Shown one piece after another: positions 21,924 to 32,300 of a DNA stretch of 64,000 nt. How positions within the stretch are numbered: position 1 is the first letter of the stretch; the number at the start of each line of letters is the position of its first letter. The DNA lies in assembly GCF_002776525.5 (NCBI RefSeq), contig NC_045443.1:54152517-54216516 (forward strand), written 5' to 3'. A program made the translations under genes and the position numbers. Under the pieces are notes generated by a model. The model was not told where the DNA came from and made no database searches. It saw nothing but the letters and a program-made list of their open reading frames with translations. Origin of the DNA: Piliocolobus tephrosceles. Taxonomy: Eukaryota; Chordata; Mammalia; Primates; Cercopithecidae.

Positions 21924-24900
21924 GTTAGTGGGCAAAGGGAGGCAGCGGGGAGTGGAGATGGGTGGAGCTGGACTTGGGAATGGGGTCCAGAGGGCGGAGG
22001 TCGAGGGGAGGACGTGGGGAAGCGGGACGGGGGTGGGGGGTGGAGACTGATGGAAAAAGGGGTGCGTCTTCGAATTAGGGGGCCCTGGGAGCAGGCAAAC
22101 ATCTGATGAAGCTGGATATGAAAGAGTAGTACCTAAATCTCCATTCCTGGTTTACTTGGTGGGCTCCATCTGGCCTAAGTGCCCCCTGCAAAGAACGTGG
22201 GAGCCTCCTAGCACCAGGGGATGCCCTGGAGCTCGAGCTGGCGTCAGTGCGGAAGGTGGGGGGACGCTCAGTTGCCTCAGTCCCTCGTTGGCACGGAGCG
22301 CGCGGGCCCCCGGGGTCCAGGAGAAGGCGGTGCCTTTGAGTTAAAGGAGCATCAGCGGGGGGAAGGGGGGTGACGAGGGAGGCAGGGAGGCCTTAGGCAG
22401 TTCTTTCCTATATCTGTCCTTTTATTCACAGAGTGGGGAGGGGAGTTTCAGTGTGCAGCCCCTTCAGCAAGAGGCCTTGAGCCTCTCCCCTACTCCACTT
22501 GAAGATGCGGGTGGAAAATAAGGGAGAGGAGAGTAGGCGGGAGCCCCTGGGCGGTTTTCGCCCACAGACGCTACCACTGTGGGAGTGTGTGTGGGCGGAA
22601 CGGCCCCGGAGCAGAACAATTGCGCCCCTCCCCCTGCCGCAGCCCCTGAGCTGAAGGAAAAGGCCGACCGAGGAAGTGGGGAGTGTCACTGCAAGGAGAG
22701 GGGCCCCTGGAGCACTGGGCAGCCTGGAAGGGTGGAGAGGTCCGGGGGGAGAGAGGAAGCGTGCGTTAAGAATACTTAACCAGGCCATTCTTAACCAGGC
22801 CGGGCGCGGTGGCTCACGCCTGTAATCCCAGCACTTTGGGAGGCCAAGGCGGTTGGATCACGAGGTCAGGAATTCGAGACCAGCCTGACCAACATGGTGA
22901 AATCCCCTCTCTACTAAAAATACAAAAATTAGCTGGGCGTGGTGGCGGGCGCCTGTAATCTCAGCTACTCAGGAGGCTGAGGCAGGAGAATCGCTTGAAC
23001 CCGGGAGGCAGCGGTTGCAGTGATAGCGCCACTGGACTCCAACCTGGGCAACAGAGCGAGACTCCGTCTAAAAAAAAAAAAATGCTTAGTCCCTCGGAAA
23101 AGCTGAGCGGACAAGAGCAAGGCACCACCTGGCTCACTGAGTGGGAAAGCCAGGGAAGGTGCCACACCCTCCCTCCTAGCCACCTGAAGCTGTGGCTCCT
23201 TCACAGGGAATGAAGCTGGCCAGCAGCGTCCACTGTGGGGGGAGACACGGGTTCTACATTCACCTTAGGCGACTTCACTTTAGTGTTGAGACTGCTGAGT
23301 GTTTAGAGTGGAAGGTGAGGATTGTTTTGGGGGAGAGGGAGTTCCAGCCATCCCAGGTCGGTGCTGGTTAGCCTCAGCGCTCAAGTTGTTACCACAGACC
23401 AAAAAGATAAAAGCTGAAGATAAGGTTTAAGAGGCTTCGACTCCTGCAGACACAGGGCACTGATTTTTGGGGCTTCGGGCCAGTCTAGGACAGCACTGGC
23501 TTGTCCATGCCTCTGAGCAGTGCCTGATTCTCAGAGTCTGTACTCAGACCTGGGCACTGTACAGGACAGCATCCAAATGAGAGAGGGGAAGAAAAGCAGG
23601 CAGGAAAGAGGGAACAATTGTTAGTGTGGGTTGGTACCCAGTAGGAGGACTTGCACCGACTGCCTCTCTCTTGTGCCCCTCCTTCTCAGGCCCAGTGCCC
23701 GAGCCATGGCACTGCCTCGGACGCTGGGGGAGCTGCAGCTGTACCGGGTCCTGCAGCGCGCCAACCTCCTTTCCTACTATGAGACCTTCATCCAGCAGGG
23801 AGGGGACGACGTGCAGCAGCTGTGTGAGGCGGGTGAGGAGGAGTTTTTGGAGATCATGGCACTTGTGGGCATGGCCACCAAGCCCCTCCATGTCCGGCGC
23901 CTGCAGAAGGCACTGAGAGAGTGGGCCACCAATCCAGGGCTCTTCAGTCAACCAGTGCCTGCTGTTCCCGTCTCCAGCATCCCGCTCTTCAAGATCTCTG
24001 AGACTGCGGGTACCCGGAAAGGGAGCATGAGCAATGGGCATGGCAGCCCAGGGGAAAAGGCAGGCAGTGCCCGCAGTTTTAGCCCCAAGAGCCCCCTTGA
24101 ACTTGGAGAGAAGCTATCACCACTGCCTGGGGGACCTGGGGCAGGGGACCCCCGGATCTGGCCAGGCCGGAGCACTCCAGAGTCGGACGTTGGGGCAGGA
24201 GGAGAAGAGGAGGCTGGCTCGCCCCCCTTCTCCCCCCCTGCAGGGGGAGGAGTCCCTGAGGGGACTGGGGCTGGGGGGCTGGCAGCAGGTGGGACTGGGG
24301 GTGGACCAGACCGACTGGAGCCAGAGATGGTACGCATGGTGGTGGAAAGTGTGGAGAGGATCTTCCGGAGCTTCCCAAGGGGGGATGCTGGGGAGGTCAC
24401 ATCCCTGCTAAAGCTGAACAAGAAGCTGGCACGGAGCGTTGGGCACATCTTTGAGATGGATGATAATGACAGCCAGAAGGAAGAGGAGATCCGCAAATAC
24501 AGCATCATCTATGGCCGTTTCGACTCTAAGCGGCGGGAGGGCAAGCAGCTCAGCCTGCACGAGGTGAGAACCCCCAGGCCTCCTAGGATTGATGTTGACT
24601 CCTGGGCCTCCAGCCGCTTACCTCTGCAAGTTTCTACAGTCTTCAACTCTGTTTCATTACCCCTTGACCGGGACCCCAGGCCCTGATCCCCTCCCTGATA
24701 GGCCCCCACCCCAGCGGCCGCAGTGCTTCCATCCTCAGCTGAGGGGGAAGCAGAGATACAGGCAGCACCAAGCTGTTTACCTCGTTGTCACTCAGGACCC
24801 CACAGGAGTGGAAGAGGCCCTGGGCATTCCTAGGAAGCTGTGGGTGCTGACCTCTGTCTTTCTTCCTCAGAAAGCTCCCATGTAGTGTCAAAACCAAAGC

Positions 24901-27292
24901 AAGCATCTGATGGATGGGCCTCATTTATCTGATGGTGAAGGGGTGTGAGGAGGTCTGGTGAGGCAGCGGGGGAGTTCAAATTCTGACTCTCCTGGCTGCC
25001 CTCTCTCCACAGCTCACCATCAATGAGGCTGCTGCCCAGTTCTGCATGAGGGACAACACACTCTTATTGCGGAGAGTGGAGCTCTTCTCTTTGTCCCGCC
25101 AAGTAGCCCGAGAGAGCACCTACTTGTCCTCCTTGAAGGGCTCCAGGTGAGACCTCTTCCCCAGATCCTTCTTGGACTGGAATCCTGCTATGGAGTTAGA
25201 TCATGTCCTAACCTTCAGCTCAGGCAGCTCTAGGCCTGCTTCCCGCCCACCTGGATGTCCTGCTTTTGGTCAAGTCAGCTTGTCTCAGGTCTGGTCTCTC
25301 CTCCCATCCATGTCGGGTCCCCCCAACCCCCTACAACAATAGTGCCTGAGCTAGAGACTTTTTCTCGGCCAGCTTCTTGACAAAGGTTTTAAATAACACA
25401 TGTCTCTGGCCGGGTTCTGTGCTCTGCCTGTCACGTGGCCCTCATCAGCCTCACCCACTTTATTCTTATCCATCTTTTCAGGCTCCACCCTGAAGAACTG
25501 GGAGGCCCTCCACTGAAGAAGCTGAAACAAGAGGTATGTTTTCCTGGGTGCATGTAGGGGCATTGGGCAGCCTTCCCCAATCCCCTCCCTTGCCAGGTCT
25601 TCATTTCCCCATTTTGGGCATCCACAGGTTGGAGAACAGAGTCACCCTGAAATCCAGCAGCCTCCCCCAGGCCCTGAGTCCTATGCACCCCCATACCGCC
25701 CTAGCCTGGAGGAGGACAGCGCCAGCCTGTCTGGGGAGAGTCTGGATGGACATTTGCAGGGTGAGTGTGCCTCAGAATACTTTTCTCTTCATTGAGGGTG
25801 GGGGAGTAGGGGAGGGGTTGGGGGGAGGAGTGAGCCAGGAGGCAGTGCCTGGAACAGGGCTGGGAAGCCTGGCTGGAGGGGGGGCAGAAGGGCCTGTGGG
25901 CTGGCTGTGTGGTTGAGGGTGGGGGTTCCATTGGCTGCAGCCCCTTACCTGACCAGTGCCCATGCCCACAGCTGTGGGGTCATGTCCAAGGCTGACGCCG
26001 CCCCCTGCTGACCTGCCTCTGGCATTGCCAGCCCATGGGCTATGGAGCCGCCACATCCTGCAGCAGACACTGATGGACGAGGGGCTGCGGCTCGCCCGCC
26101 TCGTCTCACACGACCGCGTGGGCCGCCTCAGCCCCTGTGTGCCTGCGAAGCCACCTCTCGCAGGTGAGGCAGCCAGCAGTGCTGTCCCCAAGCACCCCGG
26201 CCACCCAGGCCCCCACACAGCAATTCTGGTGTCCTGGGGCCAGGTGGGAGGAAGAGGGATATAGTCATCAGAGAGGGCAGTAGGAGGGCTGGGCTCCAGC
26301 CAGCCAGGCCTTGGGGTGCGGTGAGGCAGACCCTGCCGGGCTGCTCCCACCATGGAAAGTCTGGTCCTAGTGTAGATCTGTGAAAGGGGAACTGGGGAAT
26401 GGGGAACAGAGAAAAGAGAATGAAAGCGCAGGAAGGAGGAGCATCAATAAGGGAAGCTCAGATGGCACTTCCACCAACCCAGGAGTGGGGAGCAGGCTAG
26501 GAGTTGCGGGGATGGGGATGGGGATGCCCAGCTTGGAAGCAGAGGAGCCCAAAGCAGTGATGCTTTGTGTGTGGAAGGGGGAAGAGGGAGTGGGCAGGCA
26601 GAGGGCTGGGCAGCCGCTGGGCTGAGAGTGACGCAGCAGACAAAGCCACCAACCCTGGCTTGGTATTTTTAAACTGTGCGTGGGTGGGAAGTGGGGGCGG
26701 GGACTGGAAGGGGGGCTCTTCTTGAGGGAGGAGTTCGGAGGCTGGCTTCCTGTGCTCCCCCTGATTTGGCTACCAAAACACTTGGGGGGCCATGGTAGGG
26801 TGACCTGGGAGGGGCCTGGGAGGGGGCCAGGGATGAGTGGGGGTGGCAAAGCTTGGGAAGGGGGGGAGGGGAGAGGTCAGAGCCAAACCACCCCCGCAGC
26901 TCCTGACAGAACCAGAAATTCCAGCACAACGGAGGAGGAGGCGGGAGAGACAGAGAAAGAGAGAGACACAGACAGAGACAGAGCTACACATAGCCAGAGA
27001 GGGGAGGGGGCTCACACACACAGGAATGGAACCCCCCCATACACATTGCAGTGGGCAGGAAGCAGTAATTCAATAAATGGAGCCCATCTTCACAACTTTC
27101 TTTGCCCCTGCTTCTGTTCCCAACCACTTCTGTCTGCAGCCAGTCACCCTGCAGTCTCCTAACTGCCCCCTTTTCCCTGCAGAGTTCGAGGAAGGGCTGC
27201 TGGACAGATGTCCTGCCCCAGGACCCCATCCCGCACTGGTGGAGGGTCGCAGGAGCAGCGTGAAAGTGGAGGCTGAGGCCAGCCGGCAGTGA
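21841..27292 (+). CDS. NAB2: NAB2, NGFI-A (EGR1) binding protein 2, complete
   Basis: Nuclear corepressor of EGR1, EGR2 and EGR3 that recruits CHD4/NuRD (family knowledge). Exons: 21841-21923, 23690-24563, 25013-25146, 25482-25533, 25628-25760, 25972-26163 and 27183-27292. They sum to 1,578 nt, 525 codons plus stop, the known human length, with all junction phases consistent. NCD1, the EGR R1-binding domain, spans about residues 35-113 (ELQLYRVLQRANLLSYYETF onward). A Gly/Pro/Ser-rich linker follows, then NCD2 starting around EPEMVRMVVESVERIFRSF. A basic stretch PPLKKLKQE (about 373-381) is a likely nuclear signal. The C-terminus has a SUMO-type VKVE motif (Lys517). The gene converges on STAT6 and overlaps its 3' end. 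The start is the first in-frame ATG but has a weak context; Met34 is stronger. Confidence 0.97.
22798..23083 (+). repeat. Alu in NAB2 intron 1
   Basis: GGCCGGGCGCGGTGG to a 12-base A run, with a small deletion in the right arm. The only Alu in the NAB2 gene. Confidence 0.93.
23690..24563 (+). CDS. NAB2: NAB2 coding exon 2
   Basis: 874 nt, residues 28-319, carrying all of NCD1, the Gly/Pro-rich linker and most of NCD2 (ending KQLSLHE). Acceptor TTCTCAG|GCCC, donor CACGAG|GTGAGA. An in-frame ATG at 23706 (Met34) has G at -3 and +4. Confidence 0.96.
25013..25146 (+). CDS. NAB2: NAB2 coding exon 3
   Basis: 134 nt, residues 320-363 plus two bases: LTINEAAAQFCMRDNTLLLR, the end of NCD2. Acceptor CCACAG|CTCACC, donor TCCAG|GTGAGA. 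Confidence 0.95.
25482..25533 (+). CDS. NAB2: NAB2 coding exon 4
   Basis: 52 nt, residues 364-381. Short exon with the basic stretch PPLKKLKQE, a probable nuclear localisation element that also matches the SUMO pattern LKQE. Confidence 0.94.
25628..25760 (+). CDS. NAB2: NAB2 coding exon 5
   Basis: 133 nt, residues 382-425 plus one base: Pro/Ser-rich VGEQSHPEIQQPPPGPESY to SLDGHLQ. Donor TTGCAGG|GTGAGT. Confidence 0.94.
25972..26163 (+). CDS. NAB2: NAB2 coding exon 6
   Basis: 192 nt, phase 1 to phase 1, so skipping it would remove 64 residues in frame. Encodes LWSRHILQQTLMDEGLRLAR, a likely amphipathic helix, and a Pro-rich end. Acceptor CCACAG|CTGTGG, donor GCAG|GTGAGG. Confidence 0.95.
27183..27292 (+). 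CDS. NAB2: NAB2 terminal coding exon 7
   Basis: 110 nt, residues 490-525, then TGA at 27290-27292. Encodes EFEEGLLDRCPAPGP to SSVKVEAEASRQ. The exon continues as the 3' UTR. Confidence 0.96.
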
Positions 27293-28005
27293 GGGGTGGA
27301 CTGGTGTCTTCAGACCCAGGACCTCAGACTTCTGGCTCACACAGACCCCCATGTTCTCCATCCCCGGAATATAGTCACAACCCTGGATCCTTCCTCTGCC
27401 CTTCTCCTGCCTCCCCACCTGCTCCATGGGCATAAGACTGTGGGGCTTCAAGCAATAACAAGCAGGGGCCTGGAGAGAGGACACAAGGAGGGTGCGTGGT
27501 GCCCTCACCCCTGCCCAGAGCGAGGGGGCAAGGACTCTGCCTCCAGGGCATCTGGGGTTCTCCCCTCCCTCACACAACACACGCCCATTCTCTTTAGGTT
27601 TGCACCAGTGGTGTGAGCAGTTGGACTCAGTTTGGACAAGGGGGAAAGGGGGACTTCCCTGGGAAGGTCCAGCAGCTAAAAGTGGCAACATTTGCCCCCA
27701 GAATTGGGGGCCTGGGAACACTGGACCTGCTCCTCCTTCCCTCTCCTTCCCCATTTTTGTGCTTCTGGTTTGTTTCTTTAATTTAACAAGTGCTGCAGTT
27801 TGCCCTCCCATTCCCATCTATCCCCCAAGTCCTTTGCAGTTTCCTCCCTCCTGCCCTACATGGGGGCGGTGGGTGTGGGATCCCTTCACTGGCCCCCTTG
27901 GGAGGCCTGGGTTGGACTCAGGGTCTCCTCCAGCTGGGGGCTGGACCGCAGCACCTATCTGAGCAGTTAGAGCGTCTTTCTTTTCAGATTGTGTACAGTA
28001 GATTA

Positions 28006-28011
28006 TTTATT
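28006..28011 (-). terminator. STAT6: STAT6 polyadenylation signal, distal copy
   Basis: TTTATT on the plus strand, i.e. AATAAA for STAT6. Cleavage would fall at about 27,980-27,996, inside the NAB2 3' UTR. Confidence 0.75.
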
Positions 28012-28023
28012 TTGTTATTTTGG

Positions 28024-28029
28024 AATAAA
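28024..28029 (+). terminator. NAB2: NAB2 polyadenylation signal
   Basis: Canonical AATAAA, the only one in the NAB2 3' UTR at the expected distance. It lies between two antisense AATAAA hexamers used by, or available to, STAT6. Confidence 0.85.
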
Positions 28030-28030
28030 A

Positions 28031-28036
28031 TTTATT
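28031..28036 (-). terminator. STAT6: STAT6 polyadenylation signal, proximal copy
   Basis: Second antisense AATAAA, almost abutting the NAB2 hexamer. With it the block AATAAAATTTATT is nearly palindromic. Which copy is used cannot be told from sequence. Confidence 0.7.
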
Positions 28037-29147
28037 TTATGGCTTAGGATCTATGACCCCTGCCTCGAGAGGGAGAAAGGGTAGCATGGGATGGGGGAGT
28101 GAAGGGAAGCTGGCAGTGGATAGGGCAACAGAAAAGATAGAGCAGGCAGAGCCCCTTCATACACTGGAGGGCCACATGATCAGGCCTGGACCCAGACTCT
28201 CACCCTGGCTCACAGGCAGCATTGGAGGTATAGAGCCATATGAAGATGTCATAGCCACTTGGACCCACTTGGGCACAGTCAGACTCCAAATTCAGAATAT
28301 TTTTGGGTTAGCATATGTCAGAGAGGCCAGCACACTTGCTGCTGTCTTCTGTGCAATGTCTCACACTCTCAAATCTGTGTTGTCACACAGGCAAAAGCAG
28401 ACACATGTTCTATGTGGTCATTGCAACTAACATGCCAGTTATACATTAACATAGCTTAGGTACATACACGTTCACACAGCTATACATGAAGAAACTTGGC
28501 CCTTGTACTTTTGCATAGTCTCATACACATATCAGAAGCCTCCACCTCGCTAACAGGAATTTGGGGCTTTGGGAGATTTTTTAATCAGGGCAAAACTTGT
28601 ATTGGTAACCACATGTCCAGACCCCTCCTGTGCTCCATCCAGGGTCCCTTGAGCTGCTTCCCATTCCCCCAGGGCTGAGACCCAATATCCTCTATCCCTG
28701 GCCTCTAGTGTAAATGTGTCTATATGTTCCTGCCTAACGATCCTAGGCCCTGGGTCAGAGTGGGCGGAGAAGCCTTCCGTGCCCTAACCTGTGCTCCTAC
28801 CCAGCCCACCTCCTGCTCAGCCCCATCACCCTCAGAGAGCTCTGTATGTGTGTGTGCGTGCGTGTGCGCGCTGCAGGTGCAGGCATGTTGGGGCGTGTCT
28901 CAGAGCCTGAACTTCCTTCCAGTCAGTGCTGGAAGGAGGTGGGCAGAGGAATGATAGGAAGGAAGGAGTGGATTGGCTCCACCCACCGTGCATTCTCCTG
29001 GTTGTCTTTTCCTCCTGACCGAGAAGTAGGTGGGGATAGGAGGGCACCCTCCCCATCTGCTGCTTGGCAGGGCATGAGTAAGTGTCCAGAGCAAGTCTGT
29101 GGGGGTAGTAGAAGAGCTGTCTCTCTGGGTTCTCCCTCCAGCTGGGA

Positions 29148-29337
29148 TCACCAACTGGGGTTGGCCCTTAGGTCCATGTGGGACATTGAGATCCCAGATT
29201 GCCCATAGTGGGAGGGTTGCAGGAGGGGCTGGGCCCCCAAAGACCCACCCCCCGATTCCCCTTGCCCCTCCAGGAGAAGCTTAGTGAGGTCCTGTTCAGT
29301 GGGAGGCAGCAGAGGAGGGAATATGTCTTCACCAATC
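29148..29337 (-). CDS. STAT6: STAT6 terminal coding exon, residues 785-847
   Basis: [18 protein letters not shown] to DLRANPSW, then TGA (29150-29148). Carries LTKLL (802-806), which binds the NCOA1 coactivator in human STAT6. Confidence 0.97.
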
Positions 29338-32300
29338 CTACAAGGAGATGGGAGAAGCAGTGGAGTAGGCATGGCGCCCACTCCCCTAGATGCCACCCAG
29401 CCTCCACTACTAAGCTGCCACTCACCAAGTGCCCTGAGAAAACGCTCTCACTGACTGGCTCAGGCAGCTGTCTTCCACCATGGTCACATCTGAGCAGAGC
29501 AGGGGGTCAGGGCTGGACACAGCATGCTCCTGAGGCTGGCACGGCAGCAGGCCCCTGCCAGGAACCAGCAATGGAAATAAGGAGGGTGGGGCAAGGCCAG
29601 GAAAGAAGAGGCACATGGGGTCAGGAGGGGCCTTGTCACTCACTGGGGGTGAGGCTGGTCAAAGGACAGGCTCATCTGGCCCAGGCTGGGGGGCATCTGC
29701 AGGTGAGGCCTGGAATTAGGGAGAGCACAGTTTAGAGGAAGGCAGGCTAGGCAAAGGCAAAGTGGTGCAAAGGCAGGACCACTGAGTGAGGAAACAAGCT
29801 CCAGCTCCTTATCCTGACTTAGTAGTGGCCTTGGGCAAGCTATTTCTATGCTCTGAGCTCAGTCTTCTGTAAAATGTGTGTGTTACGGGGGTGGATTAGC
29901 CAATTTCTAATGTTTCTTCAGACTCTGAACTTTGATAGTTCTTAAGTCCCCAAGTCCTCACTCCCGCTTCACCTTCTGGGAGGGGAGATGTTGTGCCTTG
30001 ACTAAGAGTTAATAAGCACCTGAGTGTTATACTTGGGGAAGAAAAATGTCTAGGCCATTTCAAGGCCAAAACAGATGAGTAAACGAAAATCAACACAGCA
30101 GAGAAGTGACAGTGGCTCTCAGGGGCAGGACAGAAACAGTCATGCACCACGTAACAACATTTCTGTCAGCTACAGACCACAGTGGTCCCATATGATCATA
30201 ATCAAAGCCAGGCAGAGTGACTCACGCCTGTAATCCTAACGCTTTGGGAGGCCGAGGTGGGAGGATCACTTGAGCCCAGGAGTTTGAGATCCAGCTTGGG
30301 CAATTAGTGAGACCTTGTCTGCAGAAAAACCTTAAAAAAGAAGGCCAGGCGCGGTGGCTCAAGCCTGTAATCCCAGCACTTTGGGAGGCCGAGATGGGCG
30401 GATCATGAGGTCAGGAGATCGAGACCATCCTGGCTAACACGGTGAAACCCCGTCTCTACTGAAAAATACAAAAAAACTAGCCAGGTGAGGCGGCGGGCGC
30501 CTATAGTCCCAGCTACTCCGGAGGCTGAGGCAGGAGAATGGCATAAACCCAGGAGGCAGAGCTTGCAGTGAGCTGAGATCCGGCCACTGCACTCCAGCCT
30601 GGGTGACAGAGCGAGACTCCGTCTCAAAAAAAAAAAAACAAAAAAAAGAATTAGCCGAGTATCGTGGTGCACAACAGCATGAGGATTGTTTGAGCCCAGG
30701 AGGTAGAGGTTGCAGGGAGCTAAGATCGCACCACTGCACTCCAGTGAGTGAGACCTTGTCTCAAAAAAAAAAAAAAAGAAAAGAAAAAAAAATTATAAGC
30801 TGAAAATTCGTATCACACAAATATTTACCATTATGTAACTATTTCCTTATACTGTTCAGAACGGTATCATGCTGCTCAGGTTTAAAGCTAGGATCAACAG
30901 GCTACACAATATAGCCTCAGTGTATAGTGGCCTATACCATCTAGGTTTGTGTAATTACACTCTATGATATTCGCATAACTATGAAACTGCCTAAGGACAG
31001 AAAATGCTCCTTCATTAAGTGATCCACGACTGGACTTACACAGCTTTTGCTATGAGCCAGGCACTATGCTCAGCTTTACAAGTGGTATGAACTCATTTAA
31101 TCTCCACAGTAATGCAGTGAGGTAGGTTATTATTATTAGCATTATTATCCCCCATTGGGCAGATAAGGCACCAAAGGCTAAGTAATTTGCCCCAAACCAG
31201 TAAGTGGTGGAGCTAAAATTCAAACCTAGGCAGTCTGGATCTTAACTACTATCTCCTCATTAGAGTGGACAGAAGAGAAGAAAGGTTGTTAGCATTTGGT
31301 GCTCCTTTCTCACAGAAGAGCCTCTTCTAACAATTCAAATGCCCACCCCCTTAGAGTGGGATGGTATCCCCATGAGGTTTTTCACTTACTCCTGGAAGGC
31401 TGACAACACGTTGACTGATTCTTCTGGGGAGAGGCCTTGATACGGGGGGATGGAATGAGAGTGTGGTGGGTACACCTGGGACCTGGGGAAAGAAAACAGA
31501 CCCCCTGATGCCAGCCCTTCTCCTGGACACCACCACACCCTGCTTTTGAACGGGTGTCCCTTTCATGGAAAGGAAAATTCCTTGTTCAGCTCCCAATGCC
31601 AGCTCTCCCAGCTGCCCATGCTAAAAGCCCATCTGCACAGACCACTCCCATTCCTGTCTTTCCAGCTCCTTACACCATATCTGGGCCAAGCTGCATGCTC
31701 ATGGAGGAATCAGCGGCCATTCCAAGGTCATAAGAAGGCACCATGGTAGGCATCTGGAGCTCTGGGGTAGGAAGTGGCTGGTCCCTGGAGCAGGGAAGGA
31801 GGTACATATGACTGACCAAGAGTTGATGCCACCTCTCCTTCCTGCATATAAGCACTAGACCCCTAACCTACCCACTGTCCACACCACCACACTCACCTTT
31901 CCACGGTCATCTTGATGGTAGCTGGGACATAACCCCTGCCATCCTTACCCATCTGTTCAGCTGTTGTGAGAAGGAAAAGAGAGCCATGGAGTGCTCTGGA
32001 GTTAGGGAGGAAGGGAGGTGGAAAAGGTGGGCATGGATGATGGGGAAGTAAGAGAAGCGCAGCTATGTAATAGGGAGTGACATCAGGATGACACAGGCAG
32101 GCAGGGAGATGAGGGCAGCGGGAAGCAGGGAGGAAGTGGGTGACAGGAAGGAATCAGAACTGCCAGTTCCAGCTTACGCTTGTAGTGACTCCGGAAAGCC
32201 TCATCCTTGGGCTTCTTGGGATAGAGGTTTTTGAGCTGAGCAAGATCCCGGATTCGGTCCCCCAGTGAACGAATGGACAGGTCTTTGGCAGAGAATGGCT

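Larger units (their letters stand above)
27293..28048 (+). other. NAB2: NAB2 3' UTR
   Basis: About 750 nt of unique sequence from the stop to just past AATAAA at 28024-28029. The last 40-60 nt also belong to the STAT6 3' end on the other strand. The cleavage position is estimated. Confidence 0.8.
28006..29147 (-). other. STAT6: STAT6 3' UTR
   Basis: About 1.1 kb from the stop codon to the poly(A) signals, mostly unique sequence, with a short GT/GC dinucleotide stretch at 28842-28872. The size agrees with the known human transcript. Confidence 0.8.

Noticed and set aside
21232..22050. 272-codon open frame continuous with NAB2 exon 1
   Set aside because: It begins at GTG, has no ATG before the NAB2 start at 21841, and lies in GC-rich promoter sequence with few stop codons. 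Past 21923 it reads into intron 1.
26984..27817. 277-codon open frame antisense to the last NAB2 exon
   Set aside because: No recognisable protein, no splice or promoter support; explained by the composition of the opposite strand.
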